Assembly: GCF_042186555.1 (NCBI RefSeq)
Contig: NC_133325.1
Coordinates: 671,697,640-671,761,639 of the forward strand
From: Aquarana catesbeiana
Lineage: Eukaryota; Chordata; Amphibia; Anura; Ranidae
DNA: 64,000 nucleotides
Direction of reading: 5' to 3'
In this document: piece by piece, positions 32,660 through 42,151 of the stretch
Layout: the number at the start of each line of letters is the position of its first letter
Position numbering within the stretch: the first letter of the stretch is position 1
Made by a program: the position numbers and the translations under genes
Notes under the pieces: model-generated
What the model was told of the DNA's origin: nothing
Database searches by the model: none
Seen by the model: only the letters and a program-made list of their open reading frames with translations

Positions 32660-33500
32660 TGATCTGGCATCACTGGAATCCCACTACCACTAGAACCAGC
32701 AGCAGGTGCCATTTCACCACTTCTTTCTCAGATCTGATCAACATGCCTTCGTAATATTCTACCATCAGTAATTTGAACTTTGTATGAAAAAGGTCCTGTA
32801 GCCACAAGCACCTTTGCCGGTATCCAACAAGGCCCAACAGCATAGTTTCTGACATAGACAGCACTGTCAGGCTCAAACACTCTCACAGAAACATTAGCAT
32901 CCTTTTTAAAATGCAGTTCTTGCTTTTCTTGTAAATCTGATATCAGATCAGGGTGTAAACGATCCAAACATGTTTTTAGACAACGGTTCATTAGGAGCTC
33001 TGCTGGGCTACAACCAGTGCTTGAGCATGGTGTCACATGTTATTGCAGAAGGAAATTTGCAGGTCTCTGATTCCAATCTCCTTGAACAATTCTCTTCAAT
33101 GAGTCTTTGGTGGTCTGAACCATATGTTCAGCTTGACCATTTGATGACGGGTGAAATGGTGCAATCGTAACATGACGAATAAGATTGCTTGCCATAAAGG
33201 TTTTGAATTCTGAGGAGATAAATTGCGTTCCATTATCAAACACAATTGTATCTGGCAACCCATGTGTAGCAAACAGCGTCCTTAAAACTCGTATGACAGT
33301 GGCTAAGGTGGTAATTGATACAACTTTCAGCCATTTTGAGATGGAATCGACAACTTTAAAAAAAGCCCCCGCAAAATCTGTATGCAACCATGACCAAAGT
33401 GACCTAGTCCCTTCCCAGGGATGTACTGAGGATTTAGGTGAAGCATGACAGGTGGATTGACATGGTACAAGTTCTGTACCCACTTATCAATAACTTCATC
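32660..33500 (-). pseudogene. Integrase of Gypsy element 1
   Basis: The core shows the D-D-E series: WLHTDFAGAFF (first acid), IVFDNGTQFISSEF (second) and APFHPSSNGQAEHMVQT (Glu). Before it stands CHASPKSSVHPWE. The frame 32728-33036 continues with SPAELLMNRCLKT and the small C-terminal barrel YVRNYAVGPCWIPAKV to LRRHVDQI. The enzyme would join the cDNA ends to host DNA. A frame change lies near 33040. An H-H-C-C zinc domain should lie further upstream (33480-33650) and is only partly visible. Confidence 0.9.
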
Positions 33501-33649
33501 CATTTAAGGCCACCAAACATAACTTCTGGCTAATGCTTTCATGCAGACTATACCAGGATGTCCTTTATGGAGAGCATGCAGTACTTGAGCTTGTCCTGCC
33601 TTTGGAATTACCACTCTGTTTCTCCATAATAGTTAACCTTTATAGGCAG

Positions 33650-34750
33650 ACAGTTCATGTTGGCGTACCAAAAATGGTTTGAACTTCTCTTCGACTTTTG
33701 ATTTTGAGCCATCCTCTCCACACCCAGTTGAGCACGCGGGCCAGCACGGATCTTTAGCAGTCATACCAGCAATGTCTCTAGCATGTAACGGAGGGTTTGG
33801 AATTGATTCCAACATGAGAACCTCAGGCACAGCAACCGGCTTAACCTATCAGCATGAGTGGTATTTTTGCCAGGACGATATTCGAAATCACAGTCATAGG
33901 CATTCAGCATGAGTGACCATCTGAGCATTTGTGGAGAAAGAATTTGAGAAGTGGGAGTACTTCTGGTGAATAGACCCAGCAAAGGTGTCTGATCTGTTAC
34001 AATGGTAAACCTCCGCCCATACAAATAGCCATAAAACTTTTTTACCCCCAGGCACAATAGCTAAAGCCTTCTTGTCAATTTAAGCATAATTCCTCTCTGT
34101 CGTAGACAAGGTCCTTGAATAGAATGCAATAGGAGCCTCAACACCATGACTCAAAAAAGCTCCAATGCCATATGGAGAAGCATCGAGAGTGAGTGAGTGT
34201 TTTTTGTAAATCATAGTGTACAAGTACACTGTCAGAAGATAACAGCTTTTTTGCAGTATTGAAAGCTGTAGAATGAACATCAGTCCACTTCCATGTAACA
34301 TCTTTATCTAGTAAACAATGCAGGGGTTCAGCAACAGTGGCTTTGTCAGGCAGAAAATAATGGTAAAAATTAAGTAACCCTAGAATTCCATGTTCATCAA
34401 TTCTGTATCCAAGGAAATCCATGCTGTTTACCCCAAAAACACACTTTTCTTTTTTAAGTTTGAGACCAGCATCAAGAAAACATCTCAAAACAAGTGGTAG
34501 TTGAGAAGCCAAAGACTAAATGCAATCCGCTCCAATAAGATCATCAAAATAAGGTACTACACCTGAAAGTCCAGATAAGAGGTCCTCTATTAATTTCTGG
34601 AATATGCCGGGAGCAGTGGAAACTCCAAACTGCAAAGGTTTTGCTCGGAAAGCTTCTTTGTGTGTTATTATTGCTTGTGCATCTGCAGCGTCTTCATCCA
34701 CAGGTAATGATTGGTAAGCTTGTGCCATATCAAGTTTGGCAAATAACTTC
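33650..34750 (-). pseudogene. Reverse transcriptase (C-terminal part) and RNase H of Gypsy element 1
   Basis: The 34516-34728 frame has AYQSLPVDEDA, FGVSTAPGIFQKLIEDLL and the catalytic PYFDDLIG (34540-34551), where YFDD replaces the more usual YVDD or YLDD. RT thumb sequence VFGVNSMDFLGYRIDEHGI follows. The RNase H part has TLDASPYGIGAFLSHG and FYSRTLSTTERNYA (34080-34301), then GRRFTIVTDQTPL and FEYRPGKNTTHADRLSRL (33761-34057). Each domain is in a different frame from the next, so the polyprotein is broken at least four times. Confidence 0.9.
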
Positions 34751-34757
34751 CCTTTTG

Positions 34758-35410
34758 CTAACGTAGCCAGAATTCATGTACAGCTGGAATTTGATAGTGA
34801 TGTTCCTGCAGTGCTTTGTTGATTGTACATTTATAGTCAGCACAAATTCTAACATCACCATTTGGCTTCAATACTGGAACTATTGGGGTACACCACTTAG
34901 GGTGTGTTACAGGTTCAAGTATACCTTGATCCACAAAACGTGCAATCTCAGCATCAATTTTTGGTCTGAGAGCTAATGCAACTTTGCACGGTTTGATACA
35001 AATTGGGGTTACTGTAGGGTCTACTTTGAAAGAAACAGGAGGGCCTTTATACATGCCAAGGCCTTCTTCAAAAACTGCACTAAAGTCCTCTTTCACATTC
35101 TGTAGAGTAACTGGAGATAGATTATGAACTCCCAATAATGAAATTCCAAGGGGTTCAAAGCACTCTCTACCCAGCAAACTTGCTCTTTGTCCCTTAGTAA
35201 TTAGTAAGCGTAAGCATCCTCTGAAATTTTCATATTTCACTGGGACAAAGCAAGCACCCTCAACTTCTACAACTTGTTTGTTGTAGTCTACCAACTGGAT
35301 ATCACAGGGTGCTATTGAAGGAGCATTGTGAGGCCATAATGTTTTAAACGTTTATCCTGAAATCAAGGACTATGCACACCCTGAATCTACTTCCATTTTG
35401 CATGGAACAT
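34758..35410 (-). pseudogene. Protease and N-terminal RT of Gypsy element 1
   Basis: The aspartic protease active site reads MEVDSGCA (D-S-G) at 35370-35393, directly followed by a stop where the usual next residue is S or T. The frame then resumes with IQLVDYNKQVVEVEG, then SLLGRECFEPLGISLLG (the end of the protease fold) and RT fingers EPVTHPKWCTPIVPVLKPNG and VRICADYKCTINKAL. Part of a single gag-pol protein in the ancestor. Confidence 0.88.
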
Positions 35411-36180
35411 CTTGTAACACAATCTCGGTGTAAATCTTCAGTCCTGATGAAGTGTTTTCCACTTTATACACATAGTCATTTGTATAAACACCTGTAGAGG
35501 TTTCATCATTCGGAAAAACAATTGGCGCATTAATGGAGTGTGCTGCTGTTGGTATTGTATTCACATTTGTAGACTGATCTTTCATCTGACAGACTGTTTG
35601 TATGTGACCTCTACGTTTGCACGTGTGACAAACTGCATTTCTAAAACGACATGTATTACGCCTGTGTTTCCCACCGCAGCTGTAACACTTCCCTGTAAAT
35701 GGAACTGCAACATCAGTGTGTGGTGGAAAGTCCTTTGATTTAACAATTACCTTTGCCACTTGATTTATATTCGGTGAATTAACTTTGCTGGAGGAAGATT
35801 GAATTTCTTTTGAATGAAGGTATGCAGCCTCATGTACACGCGCTTCCTCTTGTGCAGTAATAAAAGTTGGGGTTCTGTTTGGCTGGAAGTCTCCTCTGCA
35901 GTGCTTCATCTTGTACTCTACACACTAGCCTGTCCCTTAGCAAGGATTGTACACTGGCACCAAAATTACAATTTTGGAATACCTTGTGCAGTTCTGCAAT
36001 ATATGATGTAAGCCTCTCACTCGGTTGTTGGTTTCATCTGTTGAAATGGAAACGCCTCACTGTTTCAGATGCAGTGGGTGAAAAATGATTTTTTAACAGG
36101 GCCAGTATTTTCTCATACAGGCAGTCTTTTGGTTTAGCAGGAGATATCAGTGAACGGACAATATCAAAGTTTTAGATCCA
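35411..36180 (-). pseudogene. Gag of Gypsy element 1 with two zinc knuckles
   Basis: Gag would coat the RNA in particles. The upstream part (35910-36180) has YEKILALLKNHFSPTASETV and LTSYIAELHKVFQNCNFG, a retrotransposon capsid pattern, with an in-frame stop. Two CCHC knuckles follow, CYSCGGKHRRNTC (about 35665) and CHTCKRRGHIQTVC (about 35620). The frame at 35370-35909 is intact for 179 codons and runs into the protease, as in fused gag-pol elements. Confidence 0.88.
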
Positions 36181-36229
36181 ATGACACTCAGTAACACAGC
36201 TCTTTTTTGCACAGCATCGGCCACCTTAT

Positions 36230-36865
36230 TAGCCAGCAGCCCAGCCCCAGCAGCCAGGCCCCAGGACCAACAGCCAGACCCCAGCAGCCAGACACCAGCA
36301 GGCCAGACCCCAGCAGCTAGACCCTTGGCCCCAGCAGCCAGGCCCCAGCAGCCAGACCCCAGGCCCCAGCATCCAGACCCTTGGCCCCAGCAGCCAGACC
36401 CCAGCAGCTAGACCCTTGGTCCCAGCAGCCAGGCCCCAGGAGCCGGGCCCCAGGATCAGCAGCCCAGCTCCAGCAGCCAGACCCTTGGCCCCAGCAGCCA
36501 GGCCCCAGGCCCTAGCAGCCAGAACCCAGGCCCCAGCAGCCAGACCCCAGGCCCCAGCATCCAGACACTTGGCCCCAGCAGCCAGACCCCAGCAGCTAGA
36601 CCCTTGGTCCCAGCAGCCAGGCCCCAGGAGCCAGGCCCCAGGATCAGCAGCCCAGCTCCAGCAGCCAGACCCTTGGCCCCAGCAGCCAGGCCCCAGGCCC
36701 TAGCAGCCAGAACCCAGGCCCCAGCAGTCAGACCCCAGGCCCCAGCAGCCAGACCCCAGGCCCCAGGCCCCAGCAGCCAGACCCCAGGCCCCAGCAGCCA
36801 GACTCCAGGCCCCAGCAGCCAGGTACCAGCAGCCAGACCCCAGGACCAGCAGCCCAGGACCCATA
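36230..36865 (+). repeat. CCAGCAGCCAGACCCC tandem repeat with higher-order period
   Basis: Short units CCCCAGCAGCCAGACCCCAG vary by a few bases. A larger unit of about 188 bases is repeated: GACCCTTGGTCCCAGCAGCC starts at about 36410 and again at about 36598 with the same succession of variants. Predicted Pro/Ala-rich or Gly/Leu-rich proteins over it are artefacts. The repeat continues for about 20 bases after the MITE at 36867-37356. Confidence 0.93.
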
Positions 36866-36866
36866 A

Positions 36867-37356
36867 GGCCCCATTCACACTAGCGCGTTTTTTGATGCAT
36901 TTTGCATTTTGCAGAAATGCACGGGAATTTTTTAACATGGGTTCCTATGGAACATGTTCACATCAATGCTTTTTTGTATCTCTGCGTTTTTGGAAAGGGT
37001 CGGGGACTTTTTTTCATGCAAAAAGCAGCGTTTTGCATGTAATGGTTTTCAATATACAAGCATCAAAAACGCAAGTGCACCGTTTTTGCAGCGTTTTTGA
37101 TGCGTTTTTGGTGCGTTTTTGGTGCGTTTTTGCCGTTTTTTTTTTTTTTTTTTTTTTTTACTTTTTTTTTTTTTGTAATTTTTTTTTAAGACTGTAAAAA
37201 AAAATGAAAAAAAAAAAAAAAAACGCAAAACGCAAATCGCGGCAAAAACGCAGCAAAAACGCGGCAAAAACGCGGCTCAAAAACGTGCCAAGCATGAAAA
37301 AAAAACCTCCAAAAACGCTCAAAAGCAACATGCATAGGTGTGAATCGAGCCTTAGC
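36867..37356. mobile_element. MITE with TAAGGC...ATTCACAC inverted ends
   Basis: Left end TAAGGCCCCATTCACAC, right end on the other strand TAAGGCTCGATTCACAC. It interrupts the CCAGGACCCA repeat, which continues on both sides. The interior is a long imperfect palindrome: GCGTTTTTGATGCGTTTTTG on the left, AAAACGCAGCAAAAACGCGG on the right, with T and A runs between. It would fold into one long hairpin. Ends with TA or TAA at the target suggest a TA- or TWA-targeting family. This is inference. Confidence 0.8.
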
Positions 37357-37379
37357 CAGGCCCCAGGACCCATTATTTA

Positions 37380-37770
37380 AGGTAAGTGAAGTCTTCTAGG
37401 GCTGGGCCTGGGCATCAAAGAGCTATTAATATAATATTTTTTTTTTACTGTTGTTCAGTGACACTCTAATGTAGCCTCTCATAGGGCCTGGAGGGGACTC
37501 TATCTATCAGAGACTCTCCAATGGTCACAGAGAGGGCCTCTGTTAGATAGACCCACCTTCAGGTCCCATTAGACTCTGTTGTAGTCTCCAATGGGGCCTG
37601 ATGGGGGCTCTTTCTAACATAGACTCTCAAATGTACACAGAGAGGACCTCTGTTAGAGAGACCCCCCTCCAGGATCCATAATACCCCATTGTAGTCTCTA
37701 ATGGGGCTTAGTGGGGGCTGTAACAGACTCTAATGGACACCAAGAGGGCCTCTGTTATAGAGGCTGTATT
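37380..37770 (+). repeat. Degenerate 110-120-base repeats
   Basis: Three diverged units containing CACAGAGAGGGCCTCTGTTA and GTAGTCTCCAATGGGGCCTG. Similar phrases (GAGGGCTTCTGTTAGAGAGT) occur at 62570-62600, beside another minisatellite. Confidence 0.7.
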
Positions 37771-38058
37771 CCATGGGCATTCAAAGGGCACTAGTAAGGC
37801 TGTATTTCATGGGCACTGGTAAGGCTGTATTTCATGGGCACTGGTAAGGCTGTATTTCATGGGCATTGGTATAGCTGCATTTAATTGGCACTGATCAGGC
37901 TGCCTTTAATTGGCACTGGTATAGCTGCATTTAATTGGTACTGATCAGGTTGCATTTAATTGGCACTGGTAAGGCTGCATTTAATTGGAACTGGTAAGGC
38001 TGCATTTCAATGGCACTGGTAAGGCTGCATTTCATTGGGGGGGGGGGGGGGGGGTCAG
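37770..38058 (+). repeat. 25-bp minisatellite ending in a poly-G run
   Basis: About ten units like GGGCACTGGTAAGGCTGTATTTCAT, drifting to TTAATTGGCACTGG. A G run at 38037-38054 closes it. Confidence 0.9.
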
Positions 38059-38400
38059 TGCCAAAGCAAAGCATCACCTCCCTGAAATGAGTTTGCCACC
38101 TCCCTGAAATAGTTTTGTGCAGGTTGGGATGTCTGACTATATGAACCTGGGACAAATATATTTCCCATCCTGGATACAACCTATAGTTTTTCCTGGGTCC
38201 CTGTCAGACCTCCTACCTTGCTATGTTCTATCTCTTCCTGTTACATAATATAGAATCAAATAAAAACCCAACAGGGATTATACACGTGTGCTAGCCCAGG
38301 AACTAAGCATAAAAAAGTTATCAAGCGCGTCTCTAAGAGACAGAAGAAATTGTCAAGTGATATTATTTTCAGTGTAACCACTCTTCAGCTTTTCTATGAA
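38059..38400. other. No feature recognised
   Basis: Ordinary noncoding DNA. Confidence 0.35.
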
Positions 38401-38409
38401 TTTAAACCT

Positions 38410-38860
38410 TTGCTTTAAAAAGGGGAAGCTCCGCTTGTTTGCATTCCCCCCCCCCCCACTACAATATTAGCCACTTTTTTGGGGGATCGGGAACCTGGTT
38501 TCCAGAAGTAACCGCTCCCACTTCCGGCTCAGATCGCTGTGGCGAACTGAGCCATACGTCCCCCCCCCTTTCCCTGCAGTTTTTTAGGAAAGATTACAGG
38601 TCCCAGAAGAATATGCGACTCGCGCATGCGCAGTAGTAAACAGGCTGTGACGCCGCAAGGCTTCACTTCCTGTTTCCCTTTCTAGAGATGCCAGCGCTTG
38701 CACCCAAAGCCAATTGAAGAATCAGCTCGGGTGAGGACATTGCGGGATCCCTGGACAGGTAAGTGCCCTTATATTAAAAGTCAGCAGCTACAGTATTTTT
38801 ATATTCTTCTACGTTCAGGAGAGGGAGGTTGAACCTCCCCTAACTGCAGCAGCTTCTAAA
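38410..38860 (+). mobile_element. Fragment of a common frog MITE (first copy)
   Basis: Shares ordered blocks with 48750-49150: TTTTTGGGGGATCGGGAACCTGG, GCATGCGCAGTA, and GGACAGGTAAGTGCCCTTAT then ATTAAAAGTCAGCAGCTACA. The GGTAAGTG is a repeat-borne splice-like site, not evidence of an exon. Exact ends not resolved. Confidence 0.6.
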
Positions 38861-38870
38861 CGATCCTAAA

Positions 38871-38952
38871 AGCCTTTGTGTACACATAGGCTTTTAAGGA
38901 GTTGAGTTTAGGAGCTTTGGCAAAAAAACGCCAAAAGCTCCTAAACTCAAGT
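38871..38952. repeat. Two adjacent hairpins
   Basis: CCTAAAAGCC...GGCTTTTAAGG (38871-38905), then GAGTTTAGGAGCTTTGGC (38908-38925) opposite GCCAAAAGCTCCTAAACTC (38934-38952), a nearly perfect 18-bp stem around an A-rich loop. Likely the folded middle or end of a MITE. Confidence 0.8.
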
Positions 38953-39079
38953 TTAGGAGCTGTAGCATTCATGAAGCCTAAGAGTATTGAGTTAGAACTA
39001 CCCTAGTTATAGTTCCACGCTCAAGTTTGAGTTGACGTCTGTCTACTATTTATGACCTCACATTAGTACTCTATTCAGA

Positions 39080-40225
39080 CTAGGATCCACCCCTACTTCT
39101 GGACCTTTCAGCTTCCTTTGACACTGTTGACCACCCCCTCCTCCTCAAAAAACTTTAGTCCCTCGGTCTCCGTGACTGTGCTCTTTAGTGGCTCTCATCC
39201 TACCTATCCCAACGCACCTTCAGTGTCACTTACAATTCTACTTCCTCCATTCCTTTTCCCTTTTCTGTCGGGGTCCCCCAAGGTTCTGTTCTTGGACCTC
39301 TTTTATTTTCAATCTACACCTCTTCCCTGGGTCAGCTGATAGCCTTTCACGGCCTTCAATATCATTTCTATGCTGACGACACACAAATCTATCTTCCCCC
39401 CCCCGACTCACTCCATCAGTCTCCTCACTCATCACTAACTTACTAACCGACATATCTGTATGGATGTCACACCTCTTCTTCAAACTCAACTTGTCCAAAA
39501 CTGAGCTTATAATATTTCCTCCCCCACGTGCCTCTTCCCCTGACTTGTCTGTCAAGAGCAATGGCACAACCATCCACCCCTCCCCACATGTCAGGGTGCT
39601 AGGTGTTATCCTGGACTCTGAACTCTCCTTTCGGCCTGAAACTCATCCACCTTACAAACCACTCAGTGTCTGCTACCCCTCTCTGCCAATCCCTCCATTG
39701 GCTGCCACTCACCCAACGAATTAAATTCAAAATACTAACAATAAGTTACAAAGCCATCCACAACTCTGCCACCAGCTACATCACTAGCCTAGTCTCAAAA
39801 TACCAACCTAATCGCCGTCTCCGTTCCTCCCAAGACCTCCTGCTCTCTAGCTCCCTCATCACCTCCTCCCATATCCGCCTCCAGGACTTCTCCCAAGCCT
39901 CGCCCATACTCTGGAATTCCCTACCCCAATCTGTCAGACTCCAAATTTATTGACTTTTAGGCGATCCCTGAAAACTTTCCTCTTCAGAGAAGCCTATCCT
40001 GCCTCCATCTAACAACTGCACTGTTTTCTCCATTAGCTCATCCCCCACAGCTGTTACCCTCTTGTATAACTTGACCCTCCCTCCTAGATTGTAAGCTCTA
40101 ACGAGCAGGGCTCTCTGATTCCTCCTGTATTGAATTGGACTGTAATTGGACTGTCTGCCCTAATGTTGTAAAGCGCTGCGTAAACTGTCGGCGCTATATA
40201 AATCCTGTATAATAATAATAATATA
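39080..40225 (+). pseudogene. L2-type LINE, 3' half of ORF2 and 3' UTR
   Basis: The reverse transcriptase starts at the LLDLSASFDTVDHPLLL block (about 39100), continues SVGVPQGSVLGPLLFSIYT and the catalytic HFYADDTQIYL (about 39365-39400), then KLNLSKTELIIFPPP and HVRVLGVILD. A deletion follows, then LHWLPLTQRIKFKILTISYK and FSQASPILWNSLPQSVRLQ of the C-terminal domain (about 39690-39950). The 3' UTR has GCTCTAACGAGCAGGGCTCT and GTCGGCGCTATATAAATCCT, and the element ends in ATAATAATAAT, the usual L2 tail. Frameshifts and internal loss make it inactive. Confidence 0.9.
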
Positions 40226-40339
40226 GCAGAAACACCTAGATAGTGCTATATGTGTTTGTCAATATATGAAAATAAAAGTATACAGATAGCTGAAATGAGT
40301 AGGGAACAGTTAAATGAGTTGTCAGTCCGCCTCTGCTCC
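40226..40339. other. Spacer
   Basis: No feature recognised. Confidence 0.35.
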
Positions 40340-40918
40340 CAAACAAAATTGACATCCTTTTTTCCCCACAAATAGAGCTATCTTTTGGTGGTATTTTATC
40401 ACCTCTGCGGTTTTTATTTTTTGAGCTATAAACAAAAAAAGAGCGACAATTTTGAAAAAAACGCATTATTTTTTACTCTTTGCTATAATAAATATCCCCC
40501 AAAAATATATAAAAAAACATTTTTTTTCCTCAGTTTAGGCCGATGCGTATTCTTCTACATATTTTTGGTAAAAAAATAGCAATAAGCGTATATTCATTGG
40601 TTTGCGCAAAAGTTATAGTGTCTACAAAATAGGGGATAGATTTATGGCATTTTTATTAATATTTTTTTTTTTACTAGTAATGAATATTAATAACGGCGAT
40701 CAGTGATTTTTATCATGACTGCGACATTATGGTGGACACATCGGACACTTTCGGCGCTATTTTGGGACCATTCACATTTATACAGCGATCAGTGCGATTA
40801 AAAATGCACTGATTACTGTGTAAATGTGACTGGCAGTGAAGGGGTTAACCAGGAGGGGGTCCTGCAGGGGTTAAGTGTGTCCTAGGGAGTGATTCTAACT
40901 GTGGGGGGGGGGGCTACG
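40340..40918 (-). mobile_element. TTAA-type MITE, copy B, both ends lost
   Basis: Inverse to the intact copy at 53087-53914: it has GCCGATGCGTATTCTTCTAC, GCGCAAAAGTTATAGTGTCT, TGACTGGCAGTGAAGGGGTTAACC and GGGGTTAAGTGTGTCCTAGG. It breaks off at GGCTACG (40913-40918), precisely where the 3' LTR of Gypsy element 2 also breaks off. Confidence 0.82.
40902..40912. repeat. Poly-G run near a repeat junction
   Basis: Eleven or so G, within MITE copy B. Confidence 0.8.
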
Positions 40919-41119
40919 TTCAGTTCAAATAGGCTGATTGTCGCCAAGCGACGCACGCATACACGCACCGGCACGCACAGGCGCACACGTACCAGCGTGC
41001 ATAGGCGCACACGCCCGCACACTGGCGCGCACAGGAGCACGTGCACCAACGTGCACAGGTGCACACGGGCGCGAGCCAGGATGGCCAGTATTGCGTCTGC
41101 CACGGGAAGTTTCCTGACA
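40919..41119 (-). mobile_element. 3' LTR of Gypsy element 2, truncated
   Basis: On the minus strand it begins TGTCAGGAAACTTCCCGTGG after the polypurine tract and ends at 40919 after about 200 bases, against about 640 for the 5' LTR. Its inner part is an alternating purine-pyrimidine, CG-rich array (GCGCACAC, ACGTGCAC) also present in the other LTR. Confidence 0.85.
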
Positions 41120-41134
41120 GTGCCCCCTCCTCAA
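41120..41134 (-). promoter_or_regulatory. Polypurine tract of Gypsy element 2
   Basis: On the minus strand TTGAGGAGGGGGCAC stands directly before the LTR start TGTCAGG. This is the primer site for plus-strand DNA synthesis in reverse-transcribing elements. Confidence 0.85.
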
Positions 41135-41414
41135 GGGCAGCCTTCGGATGCCCAGTTGGGCCAGTCTTGTAGCATGGGACCTCTTGAAAGACTGCATAAG
41201 CTCCTCAGCATGTATATTGCTCTCAGGCTCCCAAGAATTGTCTTCCAGTCCATACTCCTTCCATTTAATTAGGTATTGAATCTGGTTGTATCTTTTCCTA
41301 CAGTCCAGAATTGTTTCCACCTCAAATTCGTCCTCATTGTTAATTATTACAGGTTCCGATGGACCGGTACTTCGGCCAGCAAAGGGATTAGGAACAACAG
41401 GTTTTAATAGCGTC
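41135..41414 (-). pseudogene. Chromodomain at the C-terminus of Gypsy element 2 pol
   Basis: The minus-strand frame reads VETILDCRKR-like METILDCRKRYNQIQYLIKW, then KEYGLEDNSWEPESNI and AEELMQSF. The aromatic residues of a chromodomain (Y-L-I-K-W and W-E-P) are present. Such domains can steer integration toward marked chromatin. The reading frame passes through the polypurine tract into the LTR without a clear stop, perhaps because the true stop was lost. Confidence 0.9.
41410..41414. repeat. Solo LTR target duplication, left copy (GCGTC)
   Basis: Matches 42147-42151. Confidence 0.85.
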
Positions 41415-42146
41415 TGTCAGGTCCCCTTGAGGCTAGGTGACAGATGCACTCTGTAGGAATCGGAAGTGCACCGCTAGGTAGTGGACCGTAGGACTGACTG
41501 CTGCGGATTGAACCCTGGGAGGTTCAGGAAGCAGGTCTACTGGATCACTAACACAGATCCCACTGTGAGCTAGAGCATAGATTCCCCAGCGCGCAGGGTC
41601 TAAGAGCCAGCAGGTGTTCACCAGAGCCTCTAGTGGTGAGGATGGACTGCGCTGCAGTCTGGCTCCAGGTCGCGGCCCCCAGGGTCTCACAGCTCACGCT
41701 CACGGTAGACTACAGGAGAAGAGGAAAGAGGCAGCAGGCTGGAACAACAAGCAAGTAAGGGATAAGCCAAGGTCAGGGCCACAAGCAGACAAGCCCAACA
41801 GAGTACACGCCAAGGTTCAGGGTCACAGGCAAACAGGGATGGTCGGGGACACGCCAAAGGTCAGGGTCACGAGCAGACAGGAATAGTAGAGAACAGGCCA
41901 AAGTCGGTAACTGGAATCAGAAGTAGGAAACACAGCACGTACACACGAAAGCTAACACACAATGGTTGATCAGCACTGCTGGCTTGCAGTGCACAGGTTA
42001 ATATAGGGTTCCCTGATAGGAGCTGGGGTGGAACCATGCCAGAGGAGAGTTTACAAAATCAGTCAGGTGAGGGTCAGCTGGTCTCTAGAGATGAACACAT
42101 GGAGACAGGTAAGCTGACAGACAAACTCTATTGCATAACCATGACA
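41415..42146. mobile_element. Solo LTR inside Gypsy element 2
   Basis: A 732-base insertion beginning TGTCAGGTCCCC and ending AACCATGACA, so the termini are TG...CA in both orientations, flanked by the exact 5-bp duplication GCGTC. It has no internal region, so it is what remains after recombination between two LTRs. Which strand is sense is unclear. Its repeated CAAGCAGACA and GGTCAGGGTCAC phrases resemble those in the 5' LTR at 46260-46540 and suggest a related Gypsy family. Confidence 0.88.
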
Positions 42147-42151
42147 GCGTC
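42147..42151. repeat. Solo LTR target duplication, right copy (GCGTC)
   Basis: Matches 41410-41414. The integrase reading resumes beyond it. Confidence 0.85.

Larger units (their letters stand above)
32456..36180 (-). mobile_element. Ty3/Gypsy retrotransposon 1, internal region
   Basis: The minus-strand order gag, protease, RT, RNase H, integrase is that of Ty3/Gypsy elements. Frames are broken by stops and shifts throughout. The 5' side stops at about 36180 where the CCAGCAGCCAGACCCC tandem repeat begins, so the first part of gag and the 5' LTR are gone or displaced. Confidence 0.9.

Noticed and set aside
36181..37197. Pro/Ala-rich 197-codon frame and its Gly/Leu-rich antisense frame
   Set aside because: They translate a tandem repeat and then run into a MITE with T runs.
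38740..38772. Splice-donor-like GGTAAGTG
   Set aside because: The same site is found in the second copy of the MITE (near 49085), so it belongs to the repeat and not to a host exon.
41614..41886. 90-codon frame in the solo LTR
   Set aside because: LTRs of this type are noncoding and the frame shows no motif.
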